Shown here: positions 33,526 to 47,700 of the stretch, piece after piece
How positions within the stretch are numbered: the first letter of the stretch is position 1
Layout of the letters: the number at the start of each line of letters is the position of its first letter
NCBI RefSeq assembly: GCF_028502605.1
Contig: NC_079233.1
Coordinates: forward strand, 4,340,001 to 4,404,000
Reading direction: 5' to 3'
DNA from: Trichoderma breve
Lineage: Eukaryota; Ascomycota; Sordariomycetes; Hypocreales; Hypocreaceae
Length of the DNA: 64,000 nt
Notes under the pieces: model-generated
What the model was told of the DNA's origin: nothing
Databases searched by the model: none
The model's input: only the letters and a program-made list of their open reading frames with translations
Position numbers and translations under genes: made by a program

Positions 33526-35010
33526 ATAAGAGGCTGTGCTGCCAAGGTTTGATGCCGTAACGACGTCTGCCGTGTGCAGGACAGCGGCTCGGCAGACAGC
33601 TAGGATAGGGCCCTGTTGATGAAGAATACTTCAATGTAACATGAAGTTATTTTTGTAGAAGCCGAATGCTGCACACCTGCAGATGATAAGAAATGGGCAC
33701 TGCATAACGGCTGCAATATCACCTCAACTGCGCGGTGATAGGCGAATCAAAGGCGGGGGAGGAAGGACCAGGACCAGGACCAGGCCTGACGGGATATTTT
33801 AGGAAAATGAATCATGACGACGTTGAAATTTGCGATTTGACGAGTATCCAAAAGAGGGTATTAGTCGAGTCGAGTGTAGATGCTTGGACCATGAAGCATC
33901 CATCAATGTTATAATTGGAACAGGCGAGGCAAAGACGGGAAGACGGGAAGATGATGGAAGACTCCCGTCAAGACTCGGCTCCGACTCGGGCATCAAACCA
34001 GCCCGGGTCCACGACAGCTAGGTTGTCCAGGTTGCTAAATACAGTAACAGTTTAGTCAAATCTACTGTGGGTTGACGTGCCGCTCTCCTGCAGCTTGCTA
34101 GTGCTATCAGCACTGTATTTGATCGCCCAACTGCACCCCCAGCACGCGACCTCTATCCACCATTGGATCTATCCACAGCGCTCAGCTGGCTGCTAACAAT
34201 GGATCGCCACAGGCAACGCACGCAGCTGCACAAGGAAACGACATGAATTGCCATCACCAAAACAGGCATACGTGTACCCATCTAGCAATGACCACTACCA
34301 GCTGAGCTCATTTTCTTTTGTCTTCTCTCAGCTTCGCCCCATTTACAGCTGACGCCTCAATCACCAGGTCCCTTTAGAAGAGCGACGGCCTCCCGGCTCC
34401 GTCCTATCGGCTCGCTCACCGGACTCTCAGCGCCCCTAAAATAAAAAAACCTGGTGGCCTTGACACAGCACAGCCCCGGTGCGGTGACGTTTGTCATTTT
34501 CTCCGTCTTCTGAAAAAGCATCACATCAGAAAAACAACAAAACAAAGAAAAGACACACGACACCATCTTCGTCTCACGTTTGATTAAAACCACGTCTTGT
34601 GCTAGGGTAATGCCCGTTCCTGCTTACTCTCTGGCAAGGATGCGTTAATCTGCATACTGTCTTTTTTACTTACTCTCTCTCCAGCTTGTCTTTGATTTGT
34701 TTGGCCCGGCATTTGCTTGTCATCCTTCCTTTCGGCTTAGGTTTAGTCGCCTTTTTTCTCCGGGCCTTGATGTCCGGATGCCGTGAACCTGCAGCAATCC
34801 TTGCACAAAGCCCTCTTTTACATAAGAAAGGAGAAAAAAGCATGATCGTCAAAGTCACTCGTCACATAGCAGAGTGCCTGTAAGCTTAATTGCGCGATAC
34901 ATCAAGCAGCTATTTCTGTTGCCGCGCGCCTTTTTTCCGGATTTCCCAACGTTCTTCAAGGCCTCCAGCATATTTCCCAATAGAGGCATATTTTGCAAGC
35001 GACGAGAGCC
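33526..35010. other. Intergenic stretch, no supported gene
   Basis: No coding sequence recognised. It is the 3' flank of the Cys-rich gene and a long presumed promoter of the next gene; pyrimidine-rich around 34660-34760. Confidence 0.5.
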
Positions 35011-36786
35011 ATGGAGGCCCATTCACTTGCCTCCCTAAACCTGCTGGCGGCGAATCCGCCGCAATATCCCGAAAACCCGTCAGAGACAAGACTAGAGCCT
35101 TTGGTGCTCTACATCTCCAGAGTTCCTGGCACCAGAGGTATTTTGAAGCCCCCTCACAGCATTGCTCGTAGCAAAAACTTACAAATTACTGCAGATGTTA
35201 TTCTATCACCTTTCAAACCTCAGATCAAGAATGTCACAGGCGGCGATGTCTCCAGCAGCCTCTATTATGTTCATCTCGAGATCCCAATGCTGGATATAAC
35301 CGGCCCTCAGCCATTGAGAGATGACGCGCAAGGTAGATCCAGCGAGGACAGCTCTATGACGAGGACGATTGCTCGGAAGCCGGTGCCCGGATCAATCTCA
35401 TCCCAGACTCCCAATATCTCGATACAGGGTGATCAGCAACAGCAACAACAACAGCCTCAGATTACTTTTGGAAACCCGACGTTGCGACCACCAAACGAAG
35501 TTATTGTACCTTTCAACTCGCAAGATGCCGACTATGCACCCCCTCTTCCCCCCAGACAATACGAATGGTCGGGCTCGGGATTCACAGAGAGCTCTTCCCA
35601 GCATAATGCTCCAGATGGATCACAGCAGTTGCGCCCATCTGCCTCTAGACGCAAGCCTGTCGGGCCACGGCAGCTGAGCGATATACCTCAGAGTCGGGTC
35701 TCCATGGACGAAACGGCTCGTTCTAGAGACCAAACCAGGGATCGATCAGCTACTATGGGACATACTAGGCAAAGTCGCTCTCTATCTCCAATGAAGAGCA
35801 ACGAGTATTCTACGCCACCCTTTACCTTGAGCCTGATAAGGAGGGATCCAGGTACAGGAGATCAGTGGAACGTAGGCAAAATTTCGTCGTACGAGGTGAA
35901 TACAGAGGTTGGGGAAACAGGCCAGTCTGCCACGTATCTCTCTGCATCCTCGGAACAGCAGTCTCCTCGACATCCACCAATCGATATTCACATTGAAAGC
36001 GCAGGATATGCCAAGTTCCGTGGAAGGCCATCAAGCGCCATTCCCCCTAGGAGGAGCATGGATGCCGACCGATCATTCATGGACATGGCACCAGGCCCAC
36101 GAGCCGATGGGATGTTCTCCAGACAGGTTTCCATGGCGTACTCGAGAAGTTTCGGCTCTGCCATGCGGTCCAAATTTCATCAGATCGAGCAGGCGGCTCG
36201 GAAGAAGGCACACAATCGAAGCGAGAGCGAAGCATCGGCCAATTCGTTCAGCTCCGGAGAATACAAGTCCGGATCGCCGACATCTTCACGTCCTGACAAG
36301 ATGAAGCCGAGAGGATACACCTTTACAAGCCCCTGGGGTGGTAGATGCGAGTTTCGCACGGGGAACGGCGGCCGAAGCTTGCTGTGCCACCATTTCTTGC
36401 ATGAGGGCGAAGTCGGAGCGTATAATCCGTTGGTCCCCGAGGCGAGTCCGTCAAGGTCGTCCACCGTTGTCAGCGAGTTACGCTTCAATCTTCCGGGCTC
36501 TGACTTGTTCCCCTCTGGTGAAGTCCCCAAGGGCGACGACCGCCGTCTTGGCCACTTTAGCAAGTTCATCAAGTCGGCCATGGAACGCTATGAAGATAGA
36601 GACGAAGACGACGTAATATCACCGTTTGACGTAAACATAGGCGGCGAGAGAGCTGGAGGAGGCAACCGCGGCAAGCGGGCCAAGCTCGGGAAGCTCATCA
36701 TATACCACGACGGGCTGAAGATGCTCGATCTGCTGGTGGCAGCCAACATGGGGCTGTGGTGGGGGACATGGGAAAAGAGCTTCTGA
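35011..36786 (+). CDS. Uncharacterised low-complexity fungal protein
   Basis: Single exon, 591 aa. No domain recognised by name. An ordered-looking N-terminal segment (about 25-95, EPLVLYISRVPGTRGILKPP) and an ordered C-terminal part (about 430-591) bracket a Ser/Arg/Pro-rich disordered middle with a seven-Gln run and phosphosite-like RSxS repeats. The C-terminal part opens with the segment YTFTSPWGGRCEF and ends with GKLIIYHDGLKMLDLLVAANMGLWW, which I believe is conserved among Sordariomycetes as a hypothetical protein. The start ATG at 35011 is the first in the frame after a TTG. No signal peptide. Confidence 0.82.
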   Translation: MEAHSLASLNLLAANPPQYPENPSETRLEPLVLYISRVPGTRGILKPPHSIARSKNLQITADVILSPFKPQIKNVTGGDVSSSLYYVHLEIPMLDITGPQPLRDDAQGRSSEDSSMTRTIARKPVPGSISSQTPNISIQGDQQQQQQQPQITFGNPTLRPPNEVIVPFNSQDADYAPPLPPRQYEWSGSGFTESSSQHNAPDGSQQLRPSASRRKPVGPRQLSDIPQSRVSMDETARSRDQTRDRSATMGHTRQSRSLSPMKSNEYSTPPFTLSLIRRDPGTGDQWNVGKISSYEVNTEVGETGQSATYLSASSEQQSPRHPPIDIHIESAGYAKFRGRPSSAIPPRRSMDADRSFMDMAPGPRADGMFSRQVSMAYSRSFGSAMRSKFHQIEQAARKKAHNRSESEASANSFSSGEYKSGSPTSSRPDKMKPRGYTFTSPWGGRCEFRTGNGGRSLLCHHFLHEGEVGAYNPLVPEASPSRSSTVVSELRFNLPGSDLFPSGEVPKGDDRRLGHFSKFIKSAMERYEDRDEDDVISPFDVNIGGERAGGGNRGKRAKLGKLIIYHDGLKMLDLLVAANMGLWWGTWEKSF

Positions 36787-37190
36787 AAGCGAGTTGTGCA
36801 TAGCGTCGATTATGCCATTGAGTAATGCATCATGAAGCGTGTAATTGCTGGTTTCTTTTTCCTTTGTTATTTTTGTTTTTGAATTTGTTTTTATTAATAT
36901 TATACCTGAATGGCATTAGATAGGAGGTAGTAATGAGTCGTAACACGCCGACGTTGTTTGAGCGGGCGTTCAAGTTATATTAAGCGTCACGTGCCATGTC
37001 ACGAGCCGGCAATACCACCAATCACTGGCCTAGCAATGTAATCCCGCAGTGCACTAAGCCATTCATCCAAGGCAAAAGAGAGCCATCAAAAGTGCATCAC
37101 GTCAAAAGTCGCCTCCCGCCCAATCGACGTCCCGCCCCAGGCGAGCCCTGCTCTTTGCAACTCCGTCAATTGCAGCGAATCCCGACGACA
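36787..37190. other. Intergenic promoter region of the complex I subunit gene
   Basis: About 400 nt. Holds the CACGTG and CCAAT elements listed separately. No gene. Confidence 0.5.
36987..37024 (+). promoter_or_regulatory. TCACGTG and CCAAT elements upstream of complex I subunit
   Basis: TCACGTG (36987-36993), a Cbf1/bHLH-type E-box, and CCAATCA (37018-37024), a Hap/CBC-type box, lie 204 and 173 nt upstream of the ATG. Both are known regulators of respiratory genes in yeasts; use here is inferred. Confidence 0.5.
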
Positions 37191-38190
<1,000 letters not shown>

Positions 38191-39466
38191 GCTACACAAA
38201 TCTAATTCCAAATTGTATGATGTGAGGGGAGAGAGAACCATTAGAAGAGAGGCACCAACGGAGGAGTCATGGACAACAGGATTGTACATAAGATTGGCGC
38301 TAAACAAAAAAATAAGCCTTGTATTCGAATTTCGGCCATGGAATGAGTGAATGAGCGGGAAATATGAAGAAAAGTGACTGCTATAGGTTTTAAAGTATGG
38401 TAGCAATGAACTGAGGTCGGCGTTACGCTGAAGCTACCGTCCAATTATCTGGGAAACATGTTGGCCCCTTTGCTCAAAAACGATTCTGAATAACCGAGGC
38501 CGTTTCCACTAACTCCGAGACATTAAAGATGTCTAATGCCGGCCAACTGTGCTTATGGGAGATTGGAACCATTCTGAGAGGGGTCTTGGTCGTTATCACT
38601 GCCTCCAAGGGCAGTTCTGGTTTCTCTGGGGTCATGGTTGTCTACTGGTCTGTCCTTCTTCTTTCTTTTGATACTGTCTTGGAGTTTCAATAGGAAATAC
38701 ATTAGGAGAGTTAACTTGCCAATGGTCACTTTCATATTGAACTTTGGGTCGAGTTGGGTAAGTTCTCAGAGAATGTGTTCAGAATGCCAATTGAGGAGAG
38801 ATGCGACGTGGTATTCATAGGTACGCTTATGTGTTTCTTTGAAGATGTCCTTTTTGCCAAATATCATTCTAATTGTCAATCTTGGTTCGTCATACGTACA
38901 TGTTATCAAACTCGGTCATGCAGTGACAAGTGTGTGCTAAGCAAACTGTATAGACTTCTGTGACTGAGTGTCCTACCAATAATACACAAGTATGTACTAA
39001 TTCAACTCCCTTGATACAGAATCATATCAATAACGAAATTAAGTATGTCTTAAATCTCCTTAGCAACAGTAGAAGCATATACTCTTCACTGCTCCAAGCC
39101 ATACTCACACAATGCCTTGCATCTTCAGCTTCACCAATCCGGAGCTCTCCATTCCCGCTGATTCAGCCACCCCCTCCAGCCCACCAGCTGCACGTGACTC
39201 CTCATCTCTCTCCCCTCCGCACTCCAGCTTTCCCATGTAGTGAATGTACCTTTGTACCGACCCAGCTCCGAAAAACCTCCAATAGACCGAGTAATAGCCA
39301 GCGAGAAATTTATCATCGCCGGAGCAGCGAAACCACGTCTCGTCACCTTTACAAAAAAACCCGCCCTGCCGCAAACCCGCAGTCAACCGACGCCCTCCCC
39401 TTCCAATTGACCTCGCCTCTTTTTCTTCTTCTTCTTTACCTTCCTCCCCTCACAAAAGCCGCAATC
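38191..39466. other. Intergenic stretch with promoter of the acyl carrier protein gene
   Basis: No supported gene. The last 330 nt carry CCAAT and CACGTGA elements and then a C+T-rich leader. Confidence 0.5.
39134..39197 (+). promoter_or_regulatory. CCAAT and CACGTGA elements upstream of mitochondrial ACP
   Basis: CCAAT (39134-39138) and CACGTGA (39191-39197), the reverse complement of TCACGTG, lie 333 and 276 nt upstream of the ATG. The same two elements precede the complex I subunit gene. Confidence 0.5.
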
Positions 39467-40321
39467 ATGTTCCGCACTGCTGTCCTCCGCACATCCGCCT
39501 CGGCCGTCCGCGCTGTTGCCCGACCCGTCGCCATCCGAAGAACAGCTGCCCTGGCCGCTGCTCCCCGCGCCGTCGCCGCTCCTTTCCGTGTCCAGAGCCT
39601 CATGGGCGTGAGGATGTACAGCGCTGGTGGTGGCTTGCACAAGGAGGAGGTTGAGGGCCGCATCATGAGCCTGCTGCAGGGATTCGACAAGGTAGGCTTA
39701 AACCAGCTCGCTCTATTATTTCGCAGTTGTTTGTCATCTCGGAGTCAGTCGGAGGATCGTTTGAGGAAATGGGAGGCGACATCAGTGAAACACTGTGGGA
39801 TGCATTGTGTTTAGCAGAGGAATAACTGCGCAATGGCAAGATTTGGACCTGAGAAGTTGTTCTTGATGGAGGCGGGGGAGCAAAAGAGAGCGGGGTGCAA
39901 CAACATCGTCATGTTGGATATGCGCCGGTCCATACCTTGACATTTTTCATTTTAATTATTGTGTACGCAACCATTTTTGCTAACTTCATGCGCTCCAGGT
40001 CAACGACGCTGCCAACGTACGTCCGGAAATACCACCACGCGCAAAACCCCCACTCATCGAATGACATTCCTAACTGTACCCTTTTTACAGATCAAGCCCA
40101 CTGCTCACTTCGCCAACGACCTCGGCCTGGACAGTCTCGACACCGTTGAGGTCGTCATGGCCATCGAGGAGGAGTTCAGCATCGAGATCCCCGACAAGGA
40201 CGCCGACAGCATCCACTCCAGTAAGAGAGTCGCATCCCCCTAGATATCAAATTGTGCTCACACTCCGTTTGCAGTTGACAAGGCTGTCGAGTACATTCTC
40301 AACCAGCCCGATGCCCACTAA
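39467..40321 (+). CDS. Mitochondrial acyl carrier protein (complex I-associated, NDUFAB1 type)
   Basis: Exons 39467..39691, 39999..40016, 40091..40220, 40275..40321; 139 aa. It carries acyl chains on a phosphopantetheine arm for mitochondrial type II fatty acid synthesis and lipoate, binds LYR proteins, and is a complex I subunit. Seen: a long Arg/Ala presequence (about 1-55), [17 protein letters not shown], and the attachment site [14 protein letters not shown] with Ser96, then [16 protein letters not shown]. Exon 2 is just 18 nt (VNDAAN), and intron 1 is unusually long at 307 nt; the others are 74 and 54 nt. Length equals the family. Confidence 0.95.
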
Positions 40322-41972
40322 ATTACTCCCGACCCGAACGACTCTGGAAACGCTGGCCAACCAACCCCTTGTTTTTCTCCTCCTTTAACTCTCCAAAGTC
40401 CCTCCCTCGTTATGGCACTTGAAATTCCCTCCTACGATATACCCGGATATGAAGAGGTCAGGATATAAGGGATGGGGTTTACCGAGATAAAATAATGAAT
40501 TTGTTTGGGGACTTGTAAAATATAAAAAAAGGCCATTCACGGTCAAAACAGGTGATACCAGGTGATGGTAAAAAAAAAAGAATCTCAACTAATTTTTTTT
40601 TCTTCATCTTCGAGAGACAGAGAGAGAGGGACAAAGGGACTCTTCTTTTATTTCGCCAGTGTTTTCCAGGATCCGACGGAACGGAGTGTGATGATGGGGG
40701 AAAGGTTCAGAAATGGGAAGTGTTAGAACGGGAAGAAAAAAGGACGATTGTATTGATGGTGGTCGGAGACGCTGCGAGAAACGGTCTTTGCAGCTTATCC
40801 CTTGTACTAGTGTATAGAAGAATCATTTTACTCTCCACCGAATTGCCAGAGTTGGTATCTGTCGTGATGTGAAAAATAATGAGCTGCCATTAACGATTTC
40901 TCTCAAACATATCTACAGAATAAGTAGACTTACAGGACATTCACAAATAAACGCGATAGTACTATAGGTTGATTATTAACGAAAGATACAAACGAATGCC
41001 GTAAATGCATCTTGGAACTCCAAGCTCAATATTTCACCTGATTGCATATACAAATTCCCCTATCCTAATGATACATACACCTTAAACGCAGATAAATCAT
41101 AGTTATTGACGGGCGTAACCTGAGAGGTATTAATTACGGTTGCTTCCAAGCTCGCTGCCCCCAAAACGTGACTCCAACGGTCGACGCAGCTCCTCCGAAC
41201 ATATCCTGGAGAGAAAAAAGTAGATCCAAGTTGGTTCCGCCCCTTATTATATCCACCTTCAATATCTGCTTCATCGTCCGTGTGAAATGAACAAGGTCCC
41301 CAGTCTCAGTAACCGCAAAGCGAAAAAGGAGTATTAACTGGAAACCAGGGCAAATGCTAAAATAAAGCGGAGAAAAAAAAAATAGATGATCCAGTAGTTT
41401 GTTACTTTCATTTTTTTCTTATGATGAAAGCATATGATGCTTGTTGTTGCTAACTCCTTTGATAGACCGTAGACCAGAAAATGAGAGGTATGACTTCAGG
41501 GCGTGGCTGTCCTAGATGGCTCCTCGACGGCATGACGGAAAGATGAAAAAATAGAAAAACGCAAAAAACTCCAACCTATATAGTATATATACACCCCCTG
41601 TGTCCCTTTTTGTTTTCCCTTTCCCAGCCCTTGGCGATGTTGGATGCCGGATGATGATTTTGTGTGTTCCCCTTCCAAAGATTGCCATCGATATTGCGAG
41701 AGAAGACGAGAGAGAAGAGAAGAAAAAGTAAAGCGAAAAGAAGCAAGTAGCTTGGAAGGACATCCGGAAAAATTCGATGGACTGAACTCTCGGTTTCCAA
41801 GAAAAATGCACGTCGCATGGCGCGCTGTCGTCTGGTTCGTAGATCGTCATGCCTTCGTCAAAAATGGTGTGATTCCTCCGTTTCGTCGATTGTAGTTTTA
41901 AAGGGTTGGGGGTATCTTGTCTAAAGAAATATGCTCCGCCATATTTTTGTATTTTCCTCTTCGCGAAGTCTA
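40322..41972. other. Intergenic, two convergent 3' regions
   Basis: 3' flanks of the ACP and CCCH genes. A+T-rich with A runs near 40570 and 41375. No coding sequence recognised. Confidence 0.5.
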
Positions 41973-44719
41973 TTACCTTCCGTTGACTGGTACAGCGTCT
42001 CGTCCCTCCTTGGTGCCGTTAGAAGCAGGCACTGTCTTGCTGGCGGCGGCGGCATTGGCATATGAGCTGTAGGCTCCCAGTGCCAAACCGGAAGAGCCGC
42101 GCTTGCGAATCTTTGATGATGAAGAGTCTTCCTCCTCTTCCATGCTGAAGACGAAAGCAGGGTCCTCTTCATCAATCGGAGTGGTAAATCTGCCAGTGAC
42201 GGACGAACCAATGCTGGCGCTGGAGACGTGGCGCTCTAGACTGCGGTCCTTGCCGATGGGTGAGATACCATTGCTGGCGTTACGGCTGACGGTGGGGTGC
42301 AGAAGCGGGCTTGAGCTATTCAACGTGTCATCCAGCCGGCTGCGTTGGAGCTGCTGTGACAGGACCGACATGGTTTCGTTTCCGGCCCCGGCAGATGCCC
42401 GGAGGTCGTTCGACATTTCTTTAGCTAGGATCGAATTTCGCAGGGGGCTGCCAACATGGCCGAAAGCTGATCCGGCAGCGCTTCGGGCCGATCTGGTCAT
42501 CTCCTCCTCTTCCTTCTGACGCTGGAACAGGGGTCCCCATCGGCTCGGGCTTGAACCGATGGGGCTGCCATACTTGCCAAGACTACCGAAGCTGAAGTCG
42601 GGCCTCTCGTCTCGCATCGAGCCTCTCCGGGCCTTTTCTGCTGGGGTCAACAGATCCTGCAAATCGCCAGGAACAAGATTTTCCGGCACGTTGTCGTCGT
42701 CGCCAAAGGCAAACTCAGCCTCCCAATCGCGGTCAACCATGTTCTTGGGCATGCTGGCACTGAGCAGTCGTGGCTTGGGATATCGGGTCGAATGCATAAT
42801 TCGCTTCCCAAAGTACTCTTCGCCTGTGAGATGCTGCGAGTCTGGAGGGCTGCCGGCGGTGGGGGTAGCAAGATGCTCGGATGACCCAAAGGCTGACGAG
42901 TGGAGCAGCTTGAGCGTCTCGGAGGTGCGTTGGTCCTTGATGCTGCTAAGTGATGGAGACGGTGATTCGAGGCCAAACTTTGACGGCACAGACGAAGGCC
43001 ATGGCGCAGCAGGGAAACGGGCGGCGTTGGAGATGCCGTTGGAGTCGAACGAAGAGGGCAATGGTGCATCGAGCACGGACAAGCCCCTTGCAGCGGGCGA
43101 CAGGCCAAAGCCAAGGCGAGAGGGGTCGTCGTCGGGAGGAGAGCCATAGCTAGACTCTGTGACGGAGTATGGCGCATCAATGGTAGGGGGGCCGTTATCG
43201 TGGCCACTAGAGAGGCCGAGCTCCTGAATCTCATCGCCGTGATAAGGATATACGGCTTGGTCGGCGCGGTAGAGGGACGAGGTCAAGGCACTGGCGGTCG
43301 AATGGCTGAAGGGGCTACTGACAGAGCCCGGGGTCTGGGAGACGGGACTGGCGCCGCCCGCACGATTGGCAAGATTGAGGGGATTTGGGCCGATGGTAAC
43401 GCCATTCTTACCGTAGTTGATTCGGCGGCCGTCGGGCAGGACGTGGATGTTTGCGCACTTGGGGCCAAACTTGCAGTTACCCTAAGAGGAAAGCCCATGG
43501 TCAGCCAACCAATCTAGACACATCTGTCTTTGTCATGCCATGGCGCAGCAAGCGAGAGGTCGCAGAAAAAAAAGGGATTCAGAGAAGGACGTGGAGCACA
43601 TCGGACGAGCTTCGGAGAGGATGTAGATGGGTGCGGGTATTTTCGGGCAAGGACAAAAAGAAATGGGATCAATGTTGGTTTTTGGCCTTGGTATCTCTGG
43701 TTGTCGCAATGGGTGACGATCACGGAACCAAAATATGCAAGATATGACAAACACAGACGCACACACAAAAAAAAGAGCAGTGCTCACCTTTGCGAAATAT
43801 TTGCAAATCGTCTCCGAGGCGGCGCCCAGGTCATGGCTGAAGGGACAGGCATTGCCGGCCTGGCAGGCTCCCTGGCGGAAAAACTTGCACGGGACGTGCG
43901 ATGTGTCTACAAGCAGCAATCAGAGGTCAGCGCATGCTCGGGCAATCAGTCGTTGCTCATCGTGAGGCTCGAGCCGTGGTCGTGTGCCGGGCTTCGGTGG
44001 GGGAGGCCCTAGACACTGGAGGCGGCAAACAGAAGAGCAGAGGATTTGTGTAACGTACTGGGCGGGCTGCGCGGCATGCTATGATGGCTGCTTCCGTGAG
44101 CGGCGCTGGGGATGCTGAGGCTGCCGCTGCGCATGTGGCGATACTCGGGCATCGTGGCGATGGGAGACGAGAGTCGCGAGGCTCGGCGGTCGAGCGCAGA
44201 GGGAACAAGAGGTGAAACTAGAGGAAGAGGAGAAGAAGTGCTGCGAGCGTGACGGATCGAGTTTGAGGGGGAGAAATTGGGGTTTAGGTGCTGCGCGGGC
44301 GGTAAAATGACAGCGTGGGCGGGGATAGAGGGGACGGAGGGGGGAGACAAGGCCCCTGGAGGCGCTGGAGGCGCTGTACAGGCAGCCGTAGGGGGGCCCT
44401 GTAGCTGGATTCCAGCAGCGCCAGCGCCAGCGCCAGCATCCGGGCCGCCGACGCCGAACTGGTACGGGTTAATGTAGTGCATGTGCGAGTGCTCGGCTCC
44501 AGAGGCTGCCCGTCCATGTACTTGCAACACTTGGCCGACGCTGGTGATATGGGTATCCCCTTGACCTTGACGATGACGATTCTGATGATTGACTTGGTGA
44601 CCACTCATATACCCGCTTCCCGCAGAATCTTTGTGTCTCAGCACGGCTCGTAGCAGCGCTCCCGGCCGTCGTAGCCTCTGGGGCGGGAGCACAGTGTATC
44701 GGTCGTGGATCGCGGCCAT
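41973..44719 (-). CDS. CCCH-type zinc finger protein (Lee1/Scp3-like)
   Basis: Exons complement(41973..43481, 43788..43906, 44059..44719), 762 aa. Two adjacent CCCH fingers with C-x7-C-x5-C-x3-H spacing: CKFFRQGACQAGNACPFSH (227-245) and CKYFAKGNCKFGPKCANIH (255-273), the second split by intron 2 after FAKG's AAK. The flanks are long, disordered and Ser/Pro-rich; the C-terminal 490 residues contain many phosphosite-like SP and RS motifs. Such tandem CCCH fingers usually bind RNA; in fungal databases I recall this architecture as Lee1 or spindle-poison-sensitivity Scp3. Introns are 152 and 306 nt, both longer than typical for the window. The start at 44719 is the first ATG of the open frame. 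Confidence 0.88.
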
Positions 44720-47700
44720 CCGCTTATGGAGAAGCAGGGTGGAACTGTGGTAATAAGAGATAACAGGGCCGAGAACCAGTCCGAAGACGATATGAAGACG
44801 GAAAGATAATGAACGAGAGTGGACGAATAACTGGCAAGAGAGAAGAGAATCGGCGAAAAAGAACAGGAAGAGGAAGAAGACAAGTAGAAGAAAGCAGGGC
44901 GTGATTTGCGCCTGCTACCACGTTTTTGTACTACTCGGTCCCAACATAAACGTCAAAAGAGTACGGAGTAGGCGCTCCCGTATTATCGACTAGCAGCAGC
45001 TTAATTTGAGGCTGTCGATGGGCTCTGCTGTGGTCAGTCGCCCGTCTGTCAGCAGTGCATGTACCGAGTCTGCGGGTCCACCGGGTTCGAGAGCTCATCA
45101 GCGGCCGGTACTGCAGAGGATGTGAGATTCCGTAGACTGGCAGTCGATCAACTAAATCGAATGATATCCAAGGCGGCCGCGACAAGGGGGGGTGCAGGGG
45201 GAGCAGGACAGGGAGGGTCAGTTGAGGTGCTGGTAATATATCACGGCAGATGTCGATGAGTCGGCCGTCTATCAAGCCGATGCACGGGGACGTCTAGCTT
45301 ATTATATAGGTATGTCTGCATCTGCAAAGAACAGACGGAGGGAGGTTCAAGTGTCTAAGATGTGTAGGTACATGTATTTACTCATGATATGTGCTGGTAT
45401 ACGCTGCGAGCCCCTCTCGTTCGCGTCAGGAGCACGTCCTGTTCATCAGCTCCGAAGCCAAAGCGCAACCATGTACCCCAGTGGCGAGGGTCTTTTGGAT
45501 AAGCAAAGAATAGGTAGTTGGATATGATGGTCAAGAGAGAGGCGTGTAGATACGGGGACAGGCATGGGCGTAGGTGTAGTTGTGTTAGTCAAAGTAGACG
45601 CTGTGGATGGGAGATGTAGGCGTGGGAGATGTAGGCGTGGGTGTAGATGCGGATGCGGAGGACGGCGTCCTCGGAGTCATCAGGATGGTGTGCTGAAACA
45701 ACACAGCTCTTTGGCGATGGCCTCGAGGTACTTCACATCCAGCGCCAAATACGAAGACCGGGCATGTATCAGCGTTGGATCAAGTTGGTTGCATGTTATA
45801 TGCGAATGCCGCTAGCCGGAGCAAGAGCCCGCGCAAGTTGGTGAGGCGGCTGTTCGATGCCCCTCGAGTATCGCCTTCTTCTTCCAAGACACGGCGAGGC
45901 GATCATACATGTAGTTAAGCCACTAGTCTCAGAGATAGACTGAGGGCTAGCAGAGCGTTGGCCAGCTCAAGGTTTCGATTCAGCTCGGAAGCGACCGTCG
46001 CTCCCGTTTCTGACTCGGGCAAGGCTCAGAATAGCAATGATGGTGGATCTGACAGCCTTGGAAGTGTTTCAAAATACGGTCGATACGGCCCCGAGTTGAG
46101 TTGAAAGACGGCGATGTTTCCAAGAAACCGGACTTGATAGCCCACTTGCCGAAGCGGAGGGGCGAGGAAGACATGGAAGCATGCCACTCGCTGTGGGCCG
46201 ACATTCCTTTGGCCCAGAACAACATCAAGTCCCTCATCCGCTCAGATGCGAGAATCGGCCGGCGTTGAAACTCTTGTGCATGCCTCCTCGTTTGACATGG
46301 CCAAAGAGAATTGCGCACCTTGTCTCTATGTGTCTTGATGCATACAGTATGTGCCCATCTGTATGCATCCGAAATGATGCCTGCATCTGTAGCCACCCTG
46401 CTGCAGATCATTCATGGCAGCTATGAGCACGGGGCCATCTTGTCGATGATCTTGCCCCGTAGCGATTTGCATGGCATTTGGGCGTCTCCACGGCCGGTAA
46501 ATAAAATATATAAAAAAGGGCAATAATAACCACACCATGATCCTGGCCTCTTTATCAGATGTGCTCGGCAGAATACATATGTAACAAGACAACATCAGAG
46601 GTTCACGCCCACACCATCAAAGCCGCGATATATCCACACGAACGGTAGTACCGCTACGACTTGCATGGTACTCGGAATTCGTACTTCGTACTCTGTAGAC
46701 ACATTTTGGCCTCTTTACCGGAATGTTCGCAACGCTAGTCGAATGGGTTTGCCTCGTGTTACGCATGAGTTTGTCATCCAGGGCCGTCGAAATGTCTTGG
46801 CTGAGCCGCGTTTGCGAAGCCATCATCGCCTGCCCACGCAATCTTGTCCCACATCGAGGCGTTTAAAATAGATCAAAGATTGTCAAAGACGGGCCCCAGC
46901 CGCTACTGTTACACCGCATATGATAGTACATCTTGATTCGGTAACTTGTCGGTAGTATTGCAGCCGTCTCCAGCGTCTCCAGCTACCTACAGCACATACA
47001 GGCAGTAAGCACATATGATTCCACGGCCGTCGAGTGCTTTTCATGTCGACAGCTTCTATGGAGCCTCTGTGCTTACCTGTAGCTTGTCCAGTGCTTCCGG
47101 CCTGCAGCTACGCCGATACCTGACTTGTACCAGAAGCATGGATCGTGTACTCTGCTCTCTGCCCTCACCAGCTTGAGCAACCTCCCGCGCGCTAGCACAA
47201 CCTGGGCTTGTCAAACCGACCGCCGACTCTCAGTGAGGAAACACGGCCGTCGCAGGGAAAAGCACAGACGGATAGAGTGCGCGCGCGAGACAGCGCCAGC
47301 GAGCTGATCCCAGTCGATTTGCCTGGACATGGCTAGGGAGCCAGTAGGCGTCTCGGCAAGGTGGTACCTACTACCGGTATATCCAGCAAAAGAACGAGGT
47401 CAGTACACTGAATGCGTGAATCCGGGGAAATCGCCCATCTCCCTGGCAATCCCTGCAGGACGCCACAAAAGCATAGAGCCGGGATTCAGAGCCATTAGTT
47501 CGGGCTTCATCAGGTGCCAGGAATAGAAGGCATGCACTCGTCATCACCGCCCGGGATGCTATCGAGCCGAGATGCAGATTGCAAGTAGTAGTAGTAATCC
47601 ATATTGAGGCTGAGACAATGACGAGAGCAAGCAGTTGGTAGTATTTCCATCTCGCCTTGCGGTAGAAAGTTGATATGCAAGCCGTATGTATGTAAAGTAT

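Noticed and set aside
38960..39814. 284-codon frame covering the ACP start
   Set aside because: It begins at GTG upstream of the presequence; only the part from the ATG at 39467 is family-like, and it reads through the intron.
42559..43149. 196-codon plus-strand frame
   Set aside because: Antisense shadow of the Ser-rich C-terminal half of the CCCH protein.
45980..46411. 143-codon minus-strand frame
   Set aside because: No recognisable motif, no signal peptide, no partner exons.
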